From Apostichopus japonicus (taxonomy: Eukaryota > Echinodermata > Holothuroidea > Aspidochirotida > Stichopodidae): DNA of 64,000 nucleotides. Under the pieces are notes generated by a model. That model had not been told where the DNA came from, searched no databases, and worked only from the letters and a program-made list of their open reading frames with translations. Numbering within the stretch: position 1 is the stretch's first letter; every line of letters begins with the position of its first letter. Of the stretch, positions 13,801-24,698 are shown piece after piece. A program made the position numbers and the translations under genes. Where the stretch lies: the NCBI RefSeq assembly GCF_037975245.1, contig NC_092582.1, positions 2,038,001 through 2,102,000 on the forward strand, written 5' to 3'.

Positions 13801-16800
13801 CAGTTTCGTTTCTTTCATCAAACCAATCCAATGTTCGATTTTAACATCATGCATACCCCCAAATTGTACTGAACACTAAAACACTCGAGCAATGTTCGAT
13901 TTTAACATCATGCATACTCCCAATTTATACTGAACACTAAAACACTCGAGCAATGTTTGCTTTTTTTTCCATCGACCATGCATTCGTAACTCACACTGAA
14001 CACTAATTCAGTTTCCACTGAACACTAATTGGTTGAAACATCTATACTGTACAATAAAAAAACCAATCAGAGAAACGTATACGGCTTCTAACACACATTA
14101 TTCACCCACATTGTGTACTAAACCAATTTTAACTGAACATTAAAGCACTACAGAGATGTCTTTTAACAACATGTATACCTTAACCATGAACACTAAACCA
14201 ATTTATTTCTGTTTCATATAAACACACCGCGGGAGCGATGATTGGCTGTAACATTTATACTGAAAACTTAAAGCACTACAGAGATGTCTTTTAACAACAT
14301 GTTTACCTTAACCATGAACACTAAACCAATTTATTTCTGTTTCATAAACACACCGCGGGAGCGATGATTGGTTGTAACATTTATACTGAAAACTAACCAC
14401 AACAAAGAGCGGTAAAGGCTTCTAACAAACATATTTACCCCACATGTATAACGAGCAATAAAAACGCTCGAGCAATGTTTTGGTTTTAACATCTGCAATG
14501 AACACAAAGAACACGCGACCAATGTTTCTTTTCTGACCACAAACGTACCCATCCTATATCGAAATCGAAACCCTGTTGCTGTAGTGTCACTATCAGTTAT
14601 GAGGACCAGGGTAGCCTCTGGACCCGATGTTATAACCTTTTCTGGATAATGAGGCCACGCCCATCGAGTTCCACAGGAATGTTGAACGAGCCTCTGACCG
14701 CCGTCGACGCCATCGTACACCTGAGTGCCAAGTGGAGAAATAGTCATTGATGACGTCACATTAATTTGCTGATTGTGATGGACAGAGTTAAGAATAGTGC
14801 AAAACGATATTGATAACTGGTCAAGTTAACGTACTTCATATATAATCAGTACATTGACTCACACACTAAATCGTCAAAGAATTGTGCTCTTAAATTCCTT
14901 GAACAAGTTTTCATAGTAGGTACATCCTATTCCCCTCACTGGATAGCTGAAACATTGGCCAATCCTAGTGAAATCATCAATTATCTTATCAAGAATCACG
15001 TAGATTTTTAGCTATAACAGTCGCTAACAAACACTGGTACAACATTATTACTTGGCTGCTCTTTTAAGAAGGTTCAAAGTGGTCTTCTACAGATTTGGCT
15101 CAATTGACCTCATTTTTGCACCTCATGTACTTCCATTCGTACTTTTCTGAAGAGGAACAAACGAATCAGGGGGTTGATGTTGACTCTCACTAGAGTATGC
15201 CACCTGGAATAAAACTGTATGTTAAGTTTACTGATATAGTGATTTAGCGGCATTTCATATTATATTGGTATAATTTATGTTGATTTGCAAATTCTCCGGA
15301 TTAAAGGCTAATATGAATGTTGGCAGAAGTTACTAAGTTTGACAAAGTTTGCAGTGTATGCAAAAGCAGAATGTATTTAGCTTTTCACAACAAACTAAGA
15401 TCACATTGGAGAGAATTTCCGGGCGGCTCACATAAGGTACCCATAGGTTCGGGTATCGCGGTATGCGGTGTTTGGGCACGAATCCCAATGAAAGGTTTCG
15501 ATGTCACTTGGTTTCAATTCATTGCCAATTCACTGCATGTAAAGAGTTTAATATATACTTTTTATTCAGGTAATTTAGTGAATATTAATTGTATCACTTT
15601 AAGTGGCATCATATACAGTTGCATGGTCGGCTAACATCATATGTTTAATAGCATCATTGAACCATTGTATCATAGCATCAAACGTATCGGTGGATCGTAG
15701 TTTATATCATATATAGTTGCATGATATAACATCATATGTTTTAATAGCATCGTTGTTCTATTGTATCATAGCATCAAACGAACAGTTGCATGATAAAATC
15801 ATACGTGTAATAGTATATATTTACCTATAGCGACATTAGTCTAGTTTTATCATAGTATCATATACATATATAGCTGTACGTTGTATCGAAATAAGTCTAG
15901 TTTTATCATAGCATCATACATAGCATCACAGGCATATAGATGTACGTTGTATCGACATAAGTTAGTTTTATCATAGCATTATATATAACATCATAGCATC
16001 ACAGGATTATAGCTTTACGGTGCATCGAAATAAGTCTAATCTTAGTATAGCATCATATATAGCATCATAGCATCACAGGCATATAGATTTACGTTGTATC
16101 GACATAAATCTAGTTTTATCATAGCATCATATATAGCATTATAACATCACAGACATATAGCTGTACGTTGTATCAACATAAGTCTAGTTTTATCATCGCA
16201 TCATGTATAACATCATAGCATCACGGACATATAGCTGTGTGATGTGGCGACGTAAGTCTAGTGTTATTATAGCATCATATATAGCATCATAGCATGACAT
16301 ACATATAGCTGTACGTTGTATCGACATTAGTCTAGTTTTATCATAGCATCATATAAAGCATCATAGCATTACAGGCATATAGCTGTACGTTGTATCGACG
16401 TAAGTCTAGTTTTATCATAGCATCATATATAGCATCATAAGCATATAGAAGTACGTTGTATCGACGTAAAGAAGTACTCACCACTAGTACGTCTTTCTCG
16501 CAATCGTCAGATTGCTCAAGTTCAAAGTTAAGAAACGATAATTCAACTACTTTAGTTTTGTCTTCTGCTGTTATGTGTATGACGCAATGTAGATTATTGT
16601 CGTAATGAAATGGGAAATTTGGTGACTGCTTATCTGCCGGGGATGATGTGGCTATCAAGTCTTCGTTACAACCTACATCAGTTAAAAAAAAAATTAAAAA
16701 AAATCAAAGAGTGAGAGCAAACACTTTTATTGAACTACGATATAAAGCCTGTGTAGAGGCGACTATATTAAAGTTAAAGATTATGATGTTTCGACCCAAC

Positions 16801-19800
16801 CATAATCTTCTTCAGAAAACTGCGAAATGAAACTAGGGGGGAGGGGTGAGGGAATGGAGAGGAAGGGTGGTTCTGTTTGTATTGTTTTTTGGGTTCTCTT
16901 TTCTAATTGTAAAGTTCTGTATTTTTTTCAGGGAGTTCCACTACCCGACAAGCCCTATAGGCTTTTTTAGTACACTTCCTGTCACAAGTTTTGTTTCTTA
17001 TCTCCTTCTATCTCATATGTTCTACTTACGTTGTGATAGAATAAAAATAAATAAATGAAATGAAATATATAACCTCAAGTAGTTTTCCGTTATCCACTGC
17101 TTAAGCTAGCTTAAAGCTTTGTATTCATTGCAAAATAATGTAATTGAAGAGTTGACTTGTTTCCTTAGTTTGATTGATCTACCCCCCCCCCCAACTCTCG
17201 TTACAGTACATTAAATCAACAAGGAAATGATTCCAAATAAAAACATATTTAACCTCATACATTCGCGCTCTAACATCAAATGTTGACGAAATTGTAACCT
17301 GCCCCTTCCTTTCCTCCACCCCTACAAGTTGAATTTTGAAGTTCTTAATAATTTTGTGATGCCAGTTGGTTATTCTATTTATGTTTGCTAAGAAAATATG
17401 CACCTTCCCCCTCCCCTATACACGACTAATATATATATTATTTAGTTAAAGGAAGTTTGCCACCCGGAAACCAAGTGGCCGGCGTCTCTGGAAATAGAAG
17501 TAACATCATACAAGGAACATCGCTAATTATGCGCTCACGCAGAAGAAAGCTAAAAAAGAACTATAGTGGATAGTTTATACACAGTTATACAACGTCTCTC
17601 GCAACATTCACATTACAACGTTAAAAGGACGTTTCGGGAATATATGATAACACGCACAACCAGATTCCCTCTACATGCTATTGTGTTTGAACGTTAAAAA
17701 AATAACATAAAATTTCAGATGACAGATTCTTCATAGCAAAATCCCTCGGCCTCCTCCCCCCCCCCTCCCTTACATCTACAAGTTACGTTTTCTTGAGGGT
17801 AGGGATGAAATATATCTGCTACACTCTTTCGGTTAAAACGATATAATAGCAATTGGGTCCAAGATTTCGTTTTTATAATCAAGAAATATTCCCTTTCCAC
17901 CTCTCCAACAAAGTAGATCCTATATATATATATATATATATATAGGAATTGCTACGGAAACTAAAATCTCTCCAAATGTATCTTGTTTTATTTTTTCTTT
18001 CTTATAATTTTTACAAGTTATTTCTGTACTTGAAAACTATGGTAAGAGAACAAATAAGCAATGATACTGCAAAAGTTTTTCATCATGACATCGACAATTC
18101 GTTTCACGTCAAGCATGACATTTGTATTTATAAGAATATATAATAAAAGGTCACGTCCTTTGTTGAGCGTACAGACTATATAGGGGTGCGTGAGCCAAAC
18201 AGGATTTGGCTAATTGTATTTGTTTGTTTTCTGTTATAGGCCTATAGTTGGAGTTTAACAATTTCAAAGAAATATCTTTAGAAAATATTGAAATAGTCTT
18301 TCTACATATACACAACAACACATATGACACATGTCATATGACTGGGTTTTTTTCAGTTAAATTAAGATATAAAATAAGCTAATCTATTAAGTACGTAGAT
18401 CTTTCGAAAAAACCTTCCGATTTTTCAAATGAAATGCACAGAATTTACAATGAAAGTAGAAATCAATATTTGAAGAAAAAACCCCTTATACATTACCCTT
18501 ACCAATATACATGAAGGTGAGCGTATATCTCAAACAAAACAGGGTAGGCCCTACCGCACCGTAATTCAATGGAATCCAGTGGCGTAGGAAGGTACTTTTG
18601 AGTGGGGGGGGGGCTGAAGACTGATGGCCGGCCTGGGGTAGGGGTCTAAGGGGAGGGGGTGTCCCCTCCCCTTTGGATTTTTTTTGCATTTCCAGGTGGC
18701 CTCAGATGCAATTTGGTGCAATATAGCACACTTCAACCCACCCACTCCATTTTGTATATAATTTTGCATTTTCACCTGGCCTTAGATGCAATTTGGTGCT
18801 CCAAATGAGATTTTTTTTCTCATTTGGAAATGAAAAAGGGGTTTTCTGACTTGCGAAGCGGGGGGCGGAATGATACTTCCGCCCTCCACATTTTTCACTG
18901 GGGCGCCCCCCCCCAGCCCCCGGTTCCTACGCCCTTGATGGAATCTAGAAGCATTATTGAAACTTTCTTATAGAAAGTTCCAAATGTTGTATTTTATTCT
19001 TTGGTTTTTGTTTTTTTTGCCACCAGAAATTATAAGACTCATGTGTTTTTTATTACTCGAGTCTGATTGTCTATGATCTAGGATTTGGGTTTTATTATGG
19101 ATGTCTCGGGCTTGAACTTCATCTAGGAATCGAACTTTTATATCTGAACTCGGACTCGGCAGATCCACTAAATTTGTCTTATATAATCCGGCAGTTAGTT
19201 GATAATATTTTCCTACTTTTTGGACGAATCTTGTATTCAATGTCTCTTTTTCAGCTGGTTCTACAGGGCAAACCCCTAAGTTATATTTGTATCGATAAGA
19301 TGATCAGATACCTCGATATCTGATTATTGTATCATTTATGTTAATACGTACATCTGTGTGATTGGTCATTAGTCAGAGGTATACCCTTCTCCCCCCAAAA
19401 AAGAAATACTCAATGAATTGACCCAGACCCCACCCCAGCACACACATACTCACACATACATTGGTGTAAGTGGTTATTAGTTATGAGTTCTTCTCCTCAA
19501 CCTGTTCCACCCATATCCAACCATACATATACAAACATCATGCTTTAATTGTATCTGGTCCAAATCCTTTCTTAAACCTATAGGAACCTCTGGCAGCCCA
19601 CAAGTTTGCACGGGGAAAGTCAGCCTGCTGGATGGCTATCTTTACCATGAAAACACCTGGTTTTTTTTATACCTTCCGCAACACAATAACAGATTAAATC
19701 TGGAACTAATCATCATGGCATGGGATTGCTTAGTTGCCTTTACAACTGATAAACATTTATAAATTAATGTCAAGAACGGGAAGGAGCAAATACACTTCAA

Positions 19801-20240
19801 ATAAAACCTTCGAATTGCTTCAACGAGACGAGCATATTAAGTTCAGAATACACTGACGAAGTATAAACATCAGAAGAATATATGATTTTGCTTTTGTGCT
19901 GAAATAATGTTAAAAAGCACGATTTTTAGTTTTTAAGGCAATCAGTCAAAATAAGAATAAGGGTTGTAACCTTGTCAAAAACTACAAATTTCGTTCTCAA
20001 ACTATATTGAATTTGTCCGTGACTTTTTTGTTGAATTATAGCCCGTTTTCTTTTTTGTAAATAATATTGGTATTATTATGTAACAAAACAGAACATGAAC
20101 AAATGTAGGATTTGTTTTGCTTTGAGCCTACTCCTTTTTGCGATAAACACACTCTCACTTACACACATATACGCATAAATACACTATACAATATTCCTTG
20201 TATCACGGTAGCGATATCACTATAACAATATATACACTAT

Positions 20241-20280
<40 letters not shown>

Positions 20281-20527
20281 CTAGATCTATTCTAGATCTG
20301 AAGGTAACCAGCTATAGTAGCCTAACCAAATGGTAGCCTAACCAAACAAAGCCAACACTACATAAACACTTCAAAACCACTATCCCTTGATGACACCTCA
20401 GCTGCTTCGTTTAATAACTGGAATAAGTCAAGTATCAAAAGTCAATAAGTGATATTTTCTACTTACTTTGACCTTCAGCTACAAAACACTGGAGAATACT
20501 GAAGATGAGCACAACCAAGATCGCCAT
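4497..20527 (-). CDS. Gene 2: type I membrane protein, CUB-YWTD-EGF-4xHYR-TM with PPxY tail
   Basis: Thirteen coding exons summing to 2682 nt (893 aa plus stop): 20467-20527, 16482-16672, 14549-14720, 13408-13647, 12853-13015, 11875-12002, 10857-11126, 9856-9942, 8605-8835, 7264-7494, 6266-6517, 5444-5698, 4497-4897. Phases are consistent throughout. Approximate residues: signal 1-20, CUB 22-141, YWTD propeller 142-408, EGF-like 409-437, HYR1-4 438-760, transmembrane 783-806, cytoplasmic tail 807-893. By domain type it is a cell-surface adhesion or endocytic receptor; ligand and pathway are unknown. I do not recognise a named family with this exact architecture. It sits downstream of gene 1 on the same strand, but its own signal peptide and gene 1's stop codon make it a separate gene. 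Confidence 0.9.
5444..5698 (-). CDS. Gene 2 exon 12: HYR domain 4
   Basis: A 255-nt phase 1 to 1 exon. It contains PVIIGCPDNIMI, W-R-E-P-I-A-T-D-N-S-G, PGTSFSIGSHSVTYTASDRH and GNVETCSFIVTIE. This is the most canonical HYR module of the four. Shared length and phase symmetry of the HYR exons point to tandem exon duplication. Confidence 0.9.
6266..6517 (-). CDS. Gene 2 exon 11: HYR domain 3
   Basis: A 252-nt phase 1 to 1 exon, read as GDIDGPVFTNCPANKTEWVS at the start and ISIQAEDGAGNTAWCNFTVT at the end. The P-V-F-x-N-C-P-x-N opening and A-x-D-x-x-G-N-x-x-x-C-x-F-T-V-T-V close are classic HYR. Several N-x-T/S sequons (NKT, NFT) suggest N-glycosylation of the ectodomain. Confidence 0.88.
6690..7223. 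repeat. Decayed copies of the 3' end of gene 2 exon 10
   Basis: The sequence TAACCTAAGCTTACTGTGAT (last codons plus donor of HYR2, minus strand) recurs at about 7114-7140 and 6698-6720, each followed by TATTAATGACGTCACC and ACGTATCCCATATT. The nearer copy is offset by 148 bp and includes the intron. Both copies lack the rest of the exon. Confidence 0.75.
7264..7494 (-). CDS. Gene 2 exon 10: HYR domain 2
   Basis: A 231-nt phase 1 to 1 exon. It encodes FNLLCPKDVSVTVPGGQS, then W-N-P-P, PGVMFPVGQTTVTYTYLT and CSFVITVS. These are the HYR hallmarks (C-P-x-D-V, P-G-x-x-F-x-V-G-x-T-x-V-T-Y, C-x-F-x-V-x-V). The donor is GTTAGT rather than GTAAGT. The final ~35 nt of this exon plus the donor recur twice further downstream as decayed copies. 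Confidence 0.85.
7802..8162. mobile_element. Probable hAT-like MITE, 361 bp
   Basis: Ends CAGGGGCGTCGGAGC and GCTTCCGACGCCCCTG are near-perfect terminal inverted repeats. Only GACAT is shared by the flanks, so the 8-bp duplication has decayed or the boundaries are slightly off. It lies in the intron between HYR1 and HYR2 of gene 2. Confidence 0.65.
8605..8835 (-). CDS. Gene 2 exon 9: HYR domain 1
   Basis: A 231-nt phase 1 to 1 exon. It starts LPRLLVGCPANIFTIIPDN and ends GNKIYCNFTITVA. The C-P-x-N-I near the start, the P-G-S-E-F central motif and the C-x-F-x-I-x-V end mark a HYR (hyalin repeat) module, an immunoglobulin-like fold used in adhesion. The usual V-T-Y-x-A-x-D is altered to VSYSFEDEIGN. 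A 33-bp minisatellite occupies the intron just upstream. Confidence 0.85.
9040..9606. repeat. 33-bp minisatellite
   Basis: About 17 tandem copies of a 33-bp unit (TGATTGAATGCATTTGATTG plus TTACTCATATAC). It lies in the gene 2 intron between the EGF-like and HYR1 exons. On the minus strand the unit is open in one frame and would read as an 11-residue repeat. Confidence 0.9.
9856..9942 (-). CDS. Gene 2 exon 8: EGF-like module closing the propeller
   Basis: An 87-nt symmetrical phase 1 exon encoding GDSVPYTCPRNDCSGLCLPK, then PSNSYVCETG. The C-S-x-L-C-L-P pattern followed by Y-V-C is that of the EGF-like repeat that follows YWTD propellers in LDLR-family proteins; it is short and lacks the last cysteine of a full EGF domain. 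Confidence 0.82.
10857..13647 (-). CDS. Gene 2 exons 4-7: six-bladed YWTD (LDL-receptor class B) propeller
   Basis: Exons 13408-13647, 12853-13015, 11875-12002 and 10857-11126 (about residues 142-408). Blade signatures in order: LYYSDKG, LLYWTDSE, IYFTDWGNPAKIERADADG, LYWVDALLDTLEKCDVDG and IFMTDEEFGW, with G-L-x-x-D segments before the strands (AVDYDPVDSHLYYSD, GLTIDLIDRNLYWVD). This is the pattern of LDLR, LRP and nidogen propellers, which bind ligands on one face. In these proteins the propeller is followed by a packing EGF module, as here. Confidence 0.9.
11166..11225. repeat. 21-bp tandem repeat, three copies
   Basis: Unit GTACCCGGATATGGGCGTGG plus G repeated about three times directly beside the acceptor of gene 2 exon 7. 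It is short and clearly tandem. Confidence 0.8.
11537..11775. repeat. 64-bp tandem repeat
   Basis: About 3.7 copies of a unit containing CATTAGAACGGAATCATCTA and ACATGACCATGGTATGGGCA, with copies offset by 64 bp. It is in the intron between gene 2 exons 6 and 7. Confidence 0.85.
12133..12597. repeat. 98-bp tandem repeat
   Basis: Nearly five copies of a 98-bp unit beginning TACAACAGGCTG and including GTAAGTCCTGCAAGA and GAGTGGGTACGGTGAGA. It occupies the intron between gene 2 exons 5 and 6. Every frame of the unit is open for long stretches, which produces spurious proline- and tyrosine-rich ORFs. Confidence 0.9.
13820..14480. repeat. Tandem repeats of 61 and about 128 bp
   Basis: 13829-13975 has about 2.5 copies of a 61-bp unit (ATGTTCGATTTTAACATCAT). 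14140-14400 has two copies of a ~128-bp unit (AAAGCACTACAGAGATGTC to CACCGCGGGAGCGATGATTG). Both share TGAACACTAAA elements. They lie in the gene 2 intron between the CUB and propeller exons. Confidence 0.8.
14549..16672 (-). CDS. Gene 2 exons 2-3: CUB domain
   Basis: Exon 2 (16482-16672) begins CNEDL and carries SPNFPFHYDNNLHCVIHITA and LSFLNFELEQSDDCEKDVLV. Exon 3 (14549-14720) begins VYDG and contains HSCGTRWAWP and GFRFRYRM. All four CUB cysteines, the S-P-N-F-P motif and the D-x-L-x-V-Y-D-G motif are present. CUB domains mediate extracellular protein binding, often with calcium. The intron between the halves is filled by a roughly 75-bp tandem repeat. Confidence 0.9.
15640..16475. repeat. 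About 75-bp tandem repeat array
   Basis: Around ten degenerate copies of a unit with GTACGTTGTATCGACATAAG and TCTAGTTTTATCATAGCATC. The array reaches to within ten bases of the donor of the CUB exon (16482), so repeat expansion nearly touches a splice site. Confidence 0.88.
16765..16825 (-). repeat. Second hammerhead-like CTGAAGA...GAAAC motif
   Basis: On the minus strand the order CTGAAGAAGATT, a variable loop, GGTC, GAAACATCA repeats the pattern of the 46988-47116 insertion, with a weaker stem II. It lies in intron 1 of gene 2, just upstream of the CUB exon. It is probably a remnant of the same repeat family. Confidence 0.45.
18577..18937. mobile_element. hAT-like MITE, 361 bp, with 8-bp target duplication
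   Basis: Ends CAGTGGCGTAGGAA and TTCCTACGCCCTTG form a 14-bp terminal inverted repeat. The element is flanked by identical ATGGAATC copies at 18569-18576 and 18938-18945. Eight-base duplications and CAGNGGCG-type termini are hAT features. It has no transposase, so it is non-autonomous. It sits in intron 1 of gene 2. Confidence 0.85.
20467..20527 (-). CDS. Gene 2 exon 1: signal peptide
   Basis: ATG at 20527-20525 opens MAILVVLIFSILQCFVAEGQ, a textbook signal peptide, then splices (A then GTAAGT) in phase 1 straight onto the CUB exon so that the mature protein begins near SCNEDL. The perfect phase match with exon 2 and position immediately before a CUB domain justify this start, and show that gene 2 is not a continuation of gene 1. 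Confidence 0.85.
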
Positions 20528-21589
20528 AATGAATGTAGTTCAAACTCTGCAAATTTGGTATCAACAACTTCCCGTAGAAATCTGGATGAAAATGGAGTGT
20601 CAGAGTTTCATAACACCATCGTGTATGACACAAAAACAAACCGCACAATGACGATGCAGCCTATTATAATAAAAAAAAGGTAGTTTCATTTTCATAAAGG
20701 GACAAAACCCTTCTACTTCTTTCTGAAGTAACTACTGAGGCGTGTTCATAATTAGTGTGACGTAAGTGTATATTGCTATTGTATTTTGCGTGATTCACCA
20801 CTTGCGTGCCTTGGAATACCCAGGGTAGGGCCTTTATGCACACCTAATTATATTAATATGTCAATATGCTGAATTTCAATCGGTTCTATTAGTTTGAATG
20901 AATAAGGAAGTTTACCTTTGCCGTCTATACTGTAAGGGAAAATTCAGGTGGAAAAAACCCCAATTGTCACTGGAAACATTATTTCCTTATTCTTCACAGA
21001 TATCTTGTACTAATTTCACATATATATTCAGAGTTACGCAAATTGAATTACGAATCTTGACTAGATTATGTCATCGTAGTCTATCATCGAAATCCATCGT
21101 GGAAATTAGATCTCATAATGTCATCGATGAATATGCATCGATGAATATGCATCGATGAATATGCATTTCACCATAACTGTAGTTCTGTTTGCTACAGACC
21201 CTCATTATGCTGAAAGTTGTGAGTTTATATAGATTATTCCTAAACCCACGTGACTTTACTAGATAGATGTACATCGACAATGAAAAATGCTCAAATTCCA
21301 ACTTTATCGAAATTCCTTCGACAACGAATTTTTACCGGGCTTTCTTACACAACTGCAAAAGTTGTTTATATGTTCTAATCGATTTGTTCCAGTAAGTTGT
21401 GTTAATAAATCCACACACATGCAATCTTGTTTGCTATAATATTAGCTACAACCGATTACATTTCCCTTTATTCTAAGTTCCCTTTGTCTGGACAACCGAC
21501 GACTATTGTTCTGTATTATTTGACAACTGGTGACAGGAATTTCTTTTGTCCCATATCACCAGTTGTGAGTTCTAGACCTGTACTTACAC

Positions 21590-21812
21590 GAGCGCGAACA
21601 CGCACACGTACACGCACACGCGCGCGCACAGGTGTGCTTTTCATTTAGAGTGAGGTCAACAACGAAAATTCATTGATCACATCCACCTACAATAAACTTA
21701 ACAATACCCCTTAACAATACATTTCTTCCGAGGACGAGGTGAATATTTTCAAATGACGTCTGAGGACATGGATTTCATTTGTTCAAGTCCTCAGTCGGAA
21801 AAATAACAATGG
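21590..21812. repeat. Dispersed CA-flanked repeat, copy 2
   Basis: Begins with (AC/GC)n and contains CCGAGGACGAGGTGAAT, AAATGACGTCTGAGGACATG and GTTCAAGTCCTCAGTCGG, matching the copies near 4.3 and 42.7 kb. It lies in the gap between the two genes. Confidence 0.7.
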
Positions 21813-22777
21813 TAGATCTAATATAGGAATTGTATGAGAGACGGATGAAGGAAAGATACTGAACAGCCATAATGTCAAGATTAATTACAGTTTGAGATTA
21901 ACGACGTTAAGTTGAACTGCTACAAGTGTGTGTGATCGAATGTATATAGAAGATTATTAAACTATATTGATAATTTAGCTATAATATAATATAATCAAAA
22001 TTTAAAGAGACAACAAATACTATTTCGCATAAATAATGTTGTCTAGTATATTTGTTTCAATATTTACAAAATCTGTACATATGAACTATGAGATGAAAAT
22101 ATTTAGACATTACTCGGACTATGACAGACTTAAATGTTAAGTCAATGAAGGGAAAAAATATTAAATACGATCCTTTCTTAAAAAAGTTTAAAAAAGTTTG
22201 TTTATAAATTACTACCGGTAGTTGCATATACACAGTTATCTGTTTAAATGTAAATTATCGTTAGACATTTAAGAAAAGAAATCCTTTGAAATATAAACTC
22301 CAGGACAGCCTCGATTTTATTCAAGTCTTCACACAAATAAATCTGAACAGTCTTGTCGGCACAATATTTCATTTGATATATGAGTTAATTTAAAATAAAA
22401 TAAATAACACAAAAACTTAAACATACCAATCATAAAATTATAATTTACCCAGCCTATGTTCTTTTTTACATTTATTAAATCTATGTTTCCATATATTAAT
22501 GCAAATAAGCTAAGGCATACAAATTGTCATAATTGTATTTTCGTTATATGGCACACACCTCTTTCTTTTCTTCTTGATTGCCAATTAAAATGTAAGTGTA
22601 TAAAAATTGAATATTGTAGTAATTGAATTGATAAATATCTCAAGGATTAAAGGATAAACGAATCTGTAAATATGAAATATATGAACATCAATCATATTAT
22701 GATCACATGGATTTATAATTTATAAACAGTATCTTCAAGATATCTAATCAATAGTTGATTTATTTATTTCAATTTAA

Positions 22778-22778
<1 letters not shown>

Positions 22779-22808
<30 letters not shown>

Positions 22809-22954
22809 TATATTATATTATATTATATTATATTATATTATATTATATTATATTATATTATATTATATTATATTATATTATATTATATTATATTATATTA
22901 TATTATATTATATTATATTATATTATATTATATTATATTATATTTATATTATAG
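22779..22954. repeat. (TA)n then (TATTA)n microsatellite
   Basis: A short (TA)n run changes at 22803 into about 28 copies of the pentanucleotide TATTA. It is in the intergenic gap. Confidence 0.95.
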
Positions 22955-24692
22955 ATGTATTCTACAGAGGCTGGGTATAGACGTACGGCCTGATCAAGTT
23001 TAAACTGAATTTACCCATCTTTCAAACTAAATTTATCCATCTTTTCAACTGAATTTATCCATCTTTTCAGATTAAAAAATATAAAATGAGCAAAGATTGT
23101 CATTAAGGTAGGATTTTCATTGTAAATAGTTAAATTAGACATAACAAATCAATAGCGATTTAACAGATAACTTCAATCGATACAGATAAACCATGATATA
23201 TCATCCATATTTTAGACTAGGTTACAAATAACATTGTAAGAGAGATAAAAAAAAAAACTTTTAGTAGACTGCTCATCTTCTGCAAAAAGCCTGTATAGTT
23301 AAATAAACATCAGTGCCCTGTCAGTGCCCTTAATAATGGGTCCTGTCAGGGCCCTGAATAAGGGCCCTGTTACTTTTACATAAATACCAATCTACAAATA
23401 TTAAATTTAGAGTTGTCAATATGTGACACTATTGATTTAAACATAATTATAACATGATCGGATATAAAATTTCTCTGATTTATTTCACTTTGTCTTGAAA
23501 TATTGTTGACTTAAATTGTAATCATTTAGACAAAAATGATAATACTTTTCTTAATTTATTTTTTAAAAGTATAATTTTTTTTTTGTGGACATAATTCTCC
23601 TGTGCAGCATGCTATATGCTCGTCTACTACTATAAATCCAACGAAGTATATTGTGTGAGTTTGAACAGGCGAGTAGAACATATAGTAAGCCTATTTCTTC
23701 AGCTCGAGTAGGCCACAACAACTTGTGTTTTTTTTTTTATACTTTAGTTTATACATATTGTACATATTTTCTATATTCGCCAAACACTTTGACTGGCTGA
23801 AAAGAGACCCCGACTGCAGGGAATTCTAATTTAACACTTACAACAAAGAGTATCTGTTTCTGCCTGGTACTGATTAAAACACACTATTACTGGACGATAA
23901 TACAAAAGGCTATATACTGCCTGCAGTGTCGATGTTCTATAGGTGTCACTGTGACGTCAGTCAAGCTTGACCCTTTGTTTGCTTGGCATGCACGGTATAA
24001 GCCACGATAAAACGATTATGTCTATGATAAGCGTTTTAGTTAAGTAAATGGCGTGTGAGGTATATAAAGGAAAAAAGCTAGACGCTCTGTTAAACGTCGC
24101 TAGTACAACAATTTCACAAAAGGGAAAATACCTTTGATAAGTGTGGAAACCTTACGGTAGAATGTAATCAAATATATAAAAATTGAATTGTTTTTACTTT
24201 TTGGAGGGGGGGGGGGGGAGGGGTGGGTTTGGGATTAATCTTGTACTTTACCGTAATTATAGCAACGCTTTGCCTTTTAATTATGTACGATATGCTAATG
24301 ATTCCGATGACTGCAAGAAAAACTAAAAAATATATACTGTTATGTCGTATAAGTCCATATACCAGACATCTTATAGTGAAATAAACACAACGTGCATGCT
24401 AAGCACTGTTACGTTGGAAACTGGCTGGATATAGCTTTATATACGTTGTTGTCCTTGCAAGTAGGTTTCAAATTTAAAAAAATAATTTGATACATTAGAA
24501 TTTAAAAAAAAGGTTATACTTTAAAGAAAACGTGAAGGTCCAAATAACAGTTGGCAAGAAATGTGGTACGAAAATTGTAGCGACATTACTACTTATTAAT
24601 TACGATACTGTCCAAGAGTATAGTAATACGGTTCCTCGACTCTATGGCATCTTGGTAAATATGTTGTTTTACCTCAAAGAACAAATCAACCC

Positions 24693-24698
24693 TTTATT
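24693..24698 (-). promoter_or_regulatory. Candidate polyadenylation signal of gene 1
   Basis: AATAAA on the minus strand, about 450 nt downstream of the gene 1 stop codon and the first such hexamer I see after it. It is a short motif in AT-rich DNA, so transcript evidence would be decisive. Confidence 0.4.

Larger units (their letters stand above)
16673..20466 (-). other. Gene 2 intron 1
   Basis: A 3.8-kb intron between signal-peptide and CUB exons. It holds the hammerhead-like motif near 16.8 kb, a short (TA)n at 17922, the hAT-like MITE at 18577-18937 and (TA)n at 20244-20278. A minus-strand open stretch at 18968-19240 is bounded by a possible acceptor but has no recognisable domain. Confidence 0.6.

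Noticed and set aside
18968-19240. Minus-strand ORF in gene 2 intron 1 with a possible acceptor
   Set aside because: The composition looks protein-like, but there is no recognisable domain, and exon 1 joins directly to exon 2 in phase; at most it is a transposon remnant or alternative exon.
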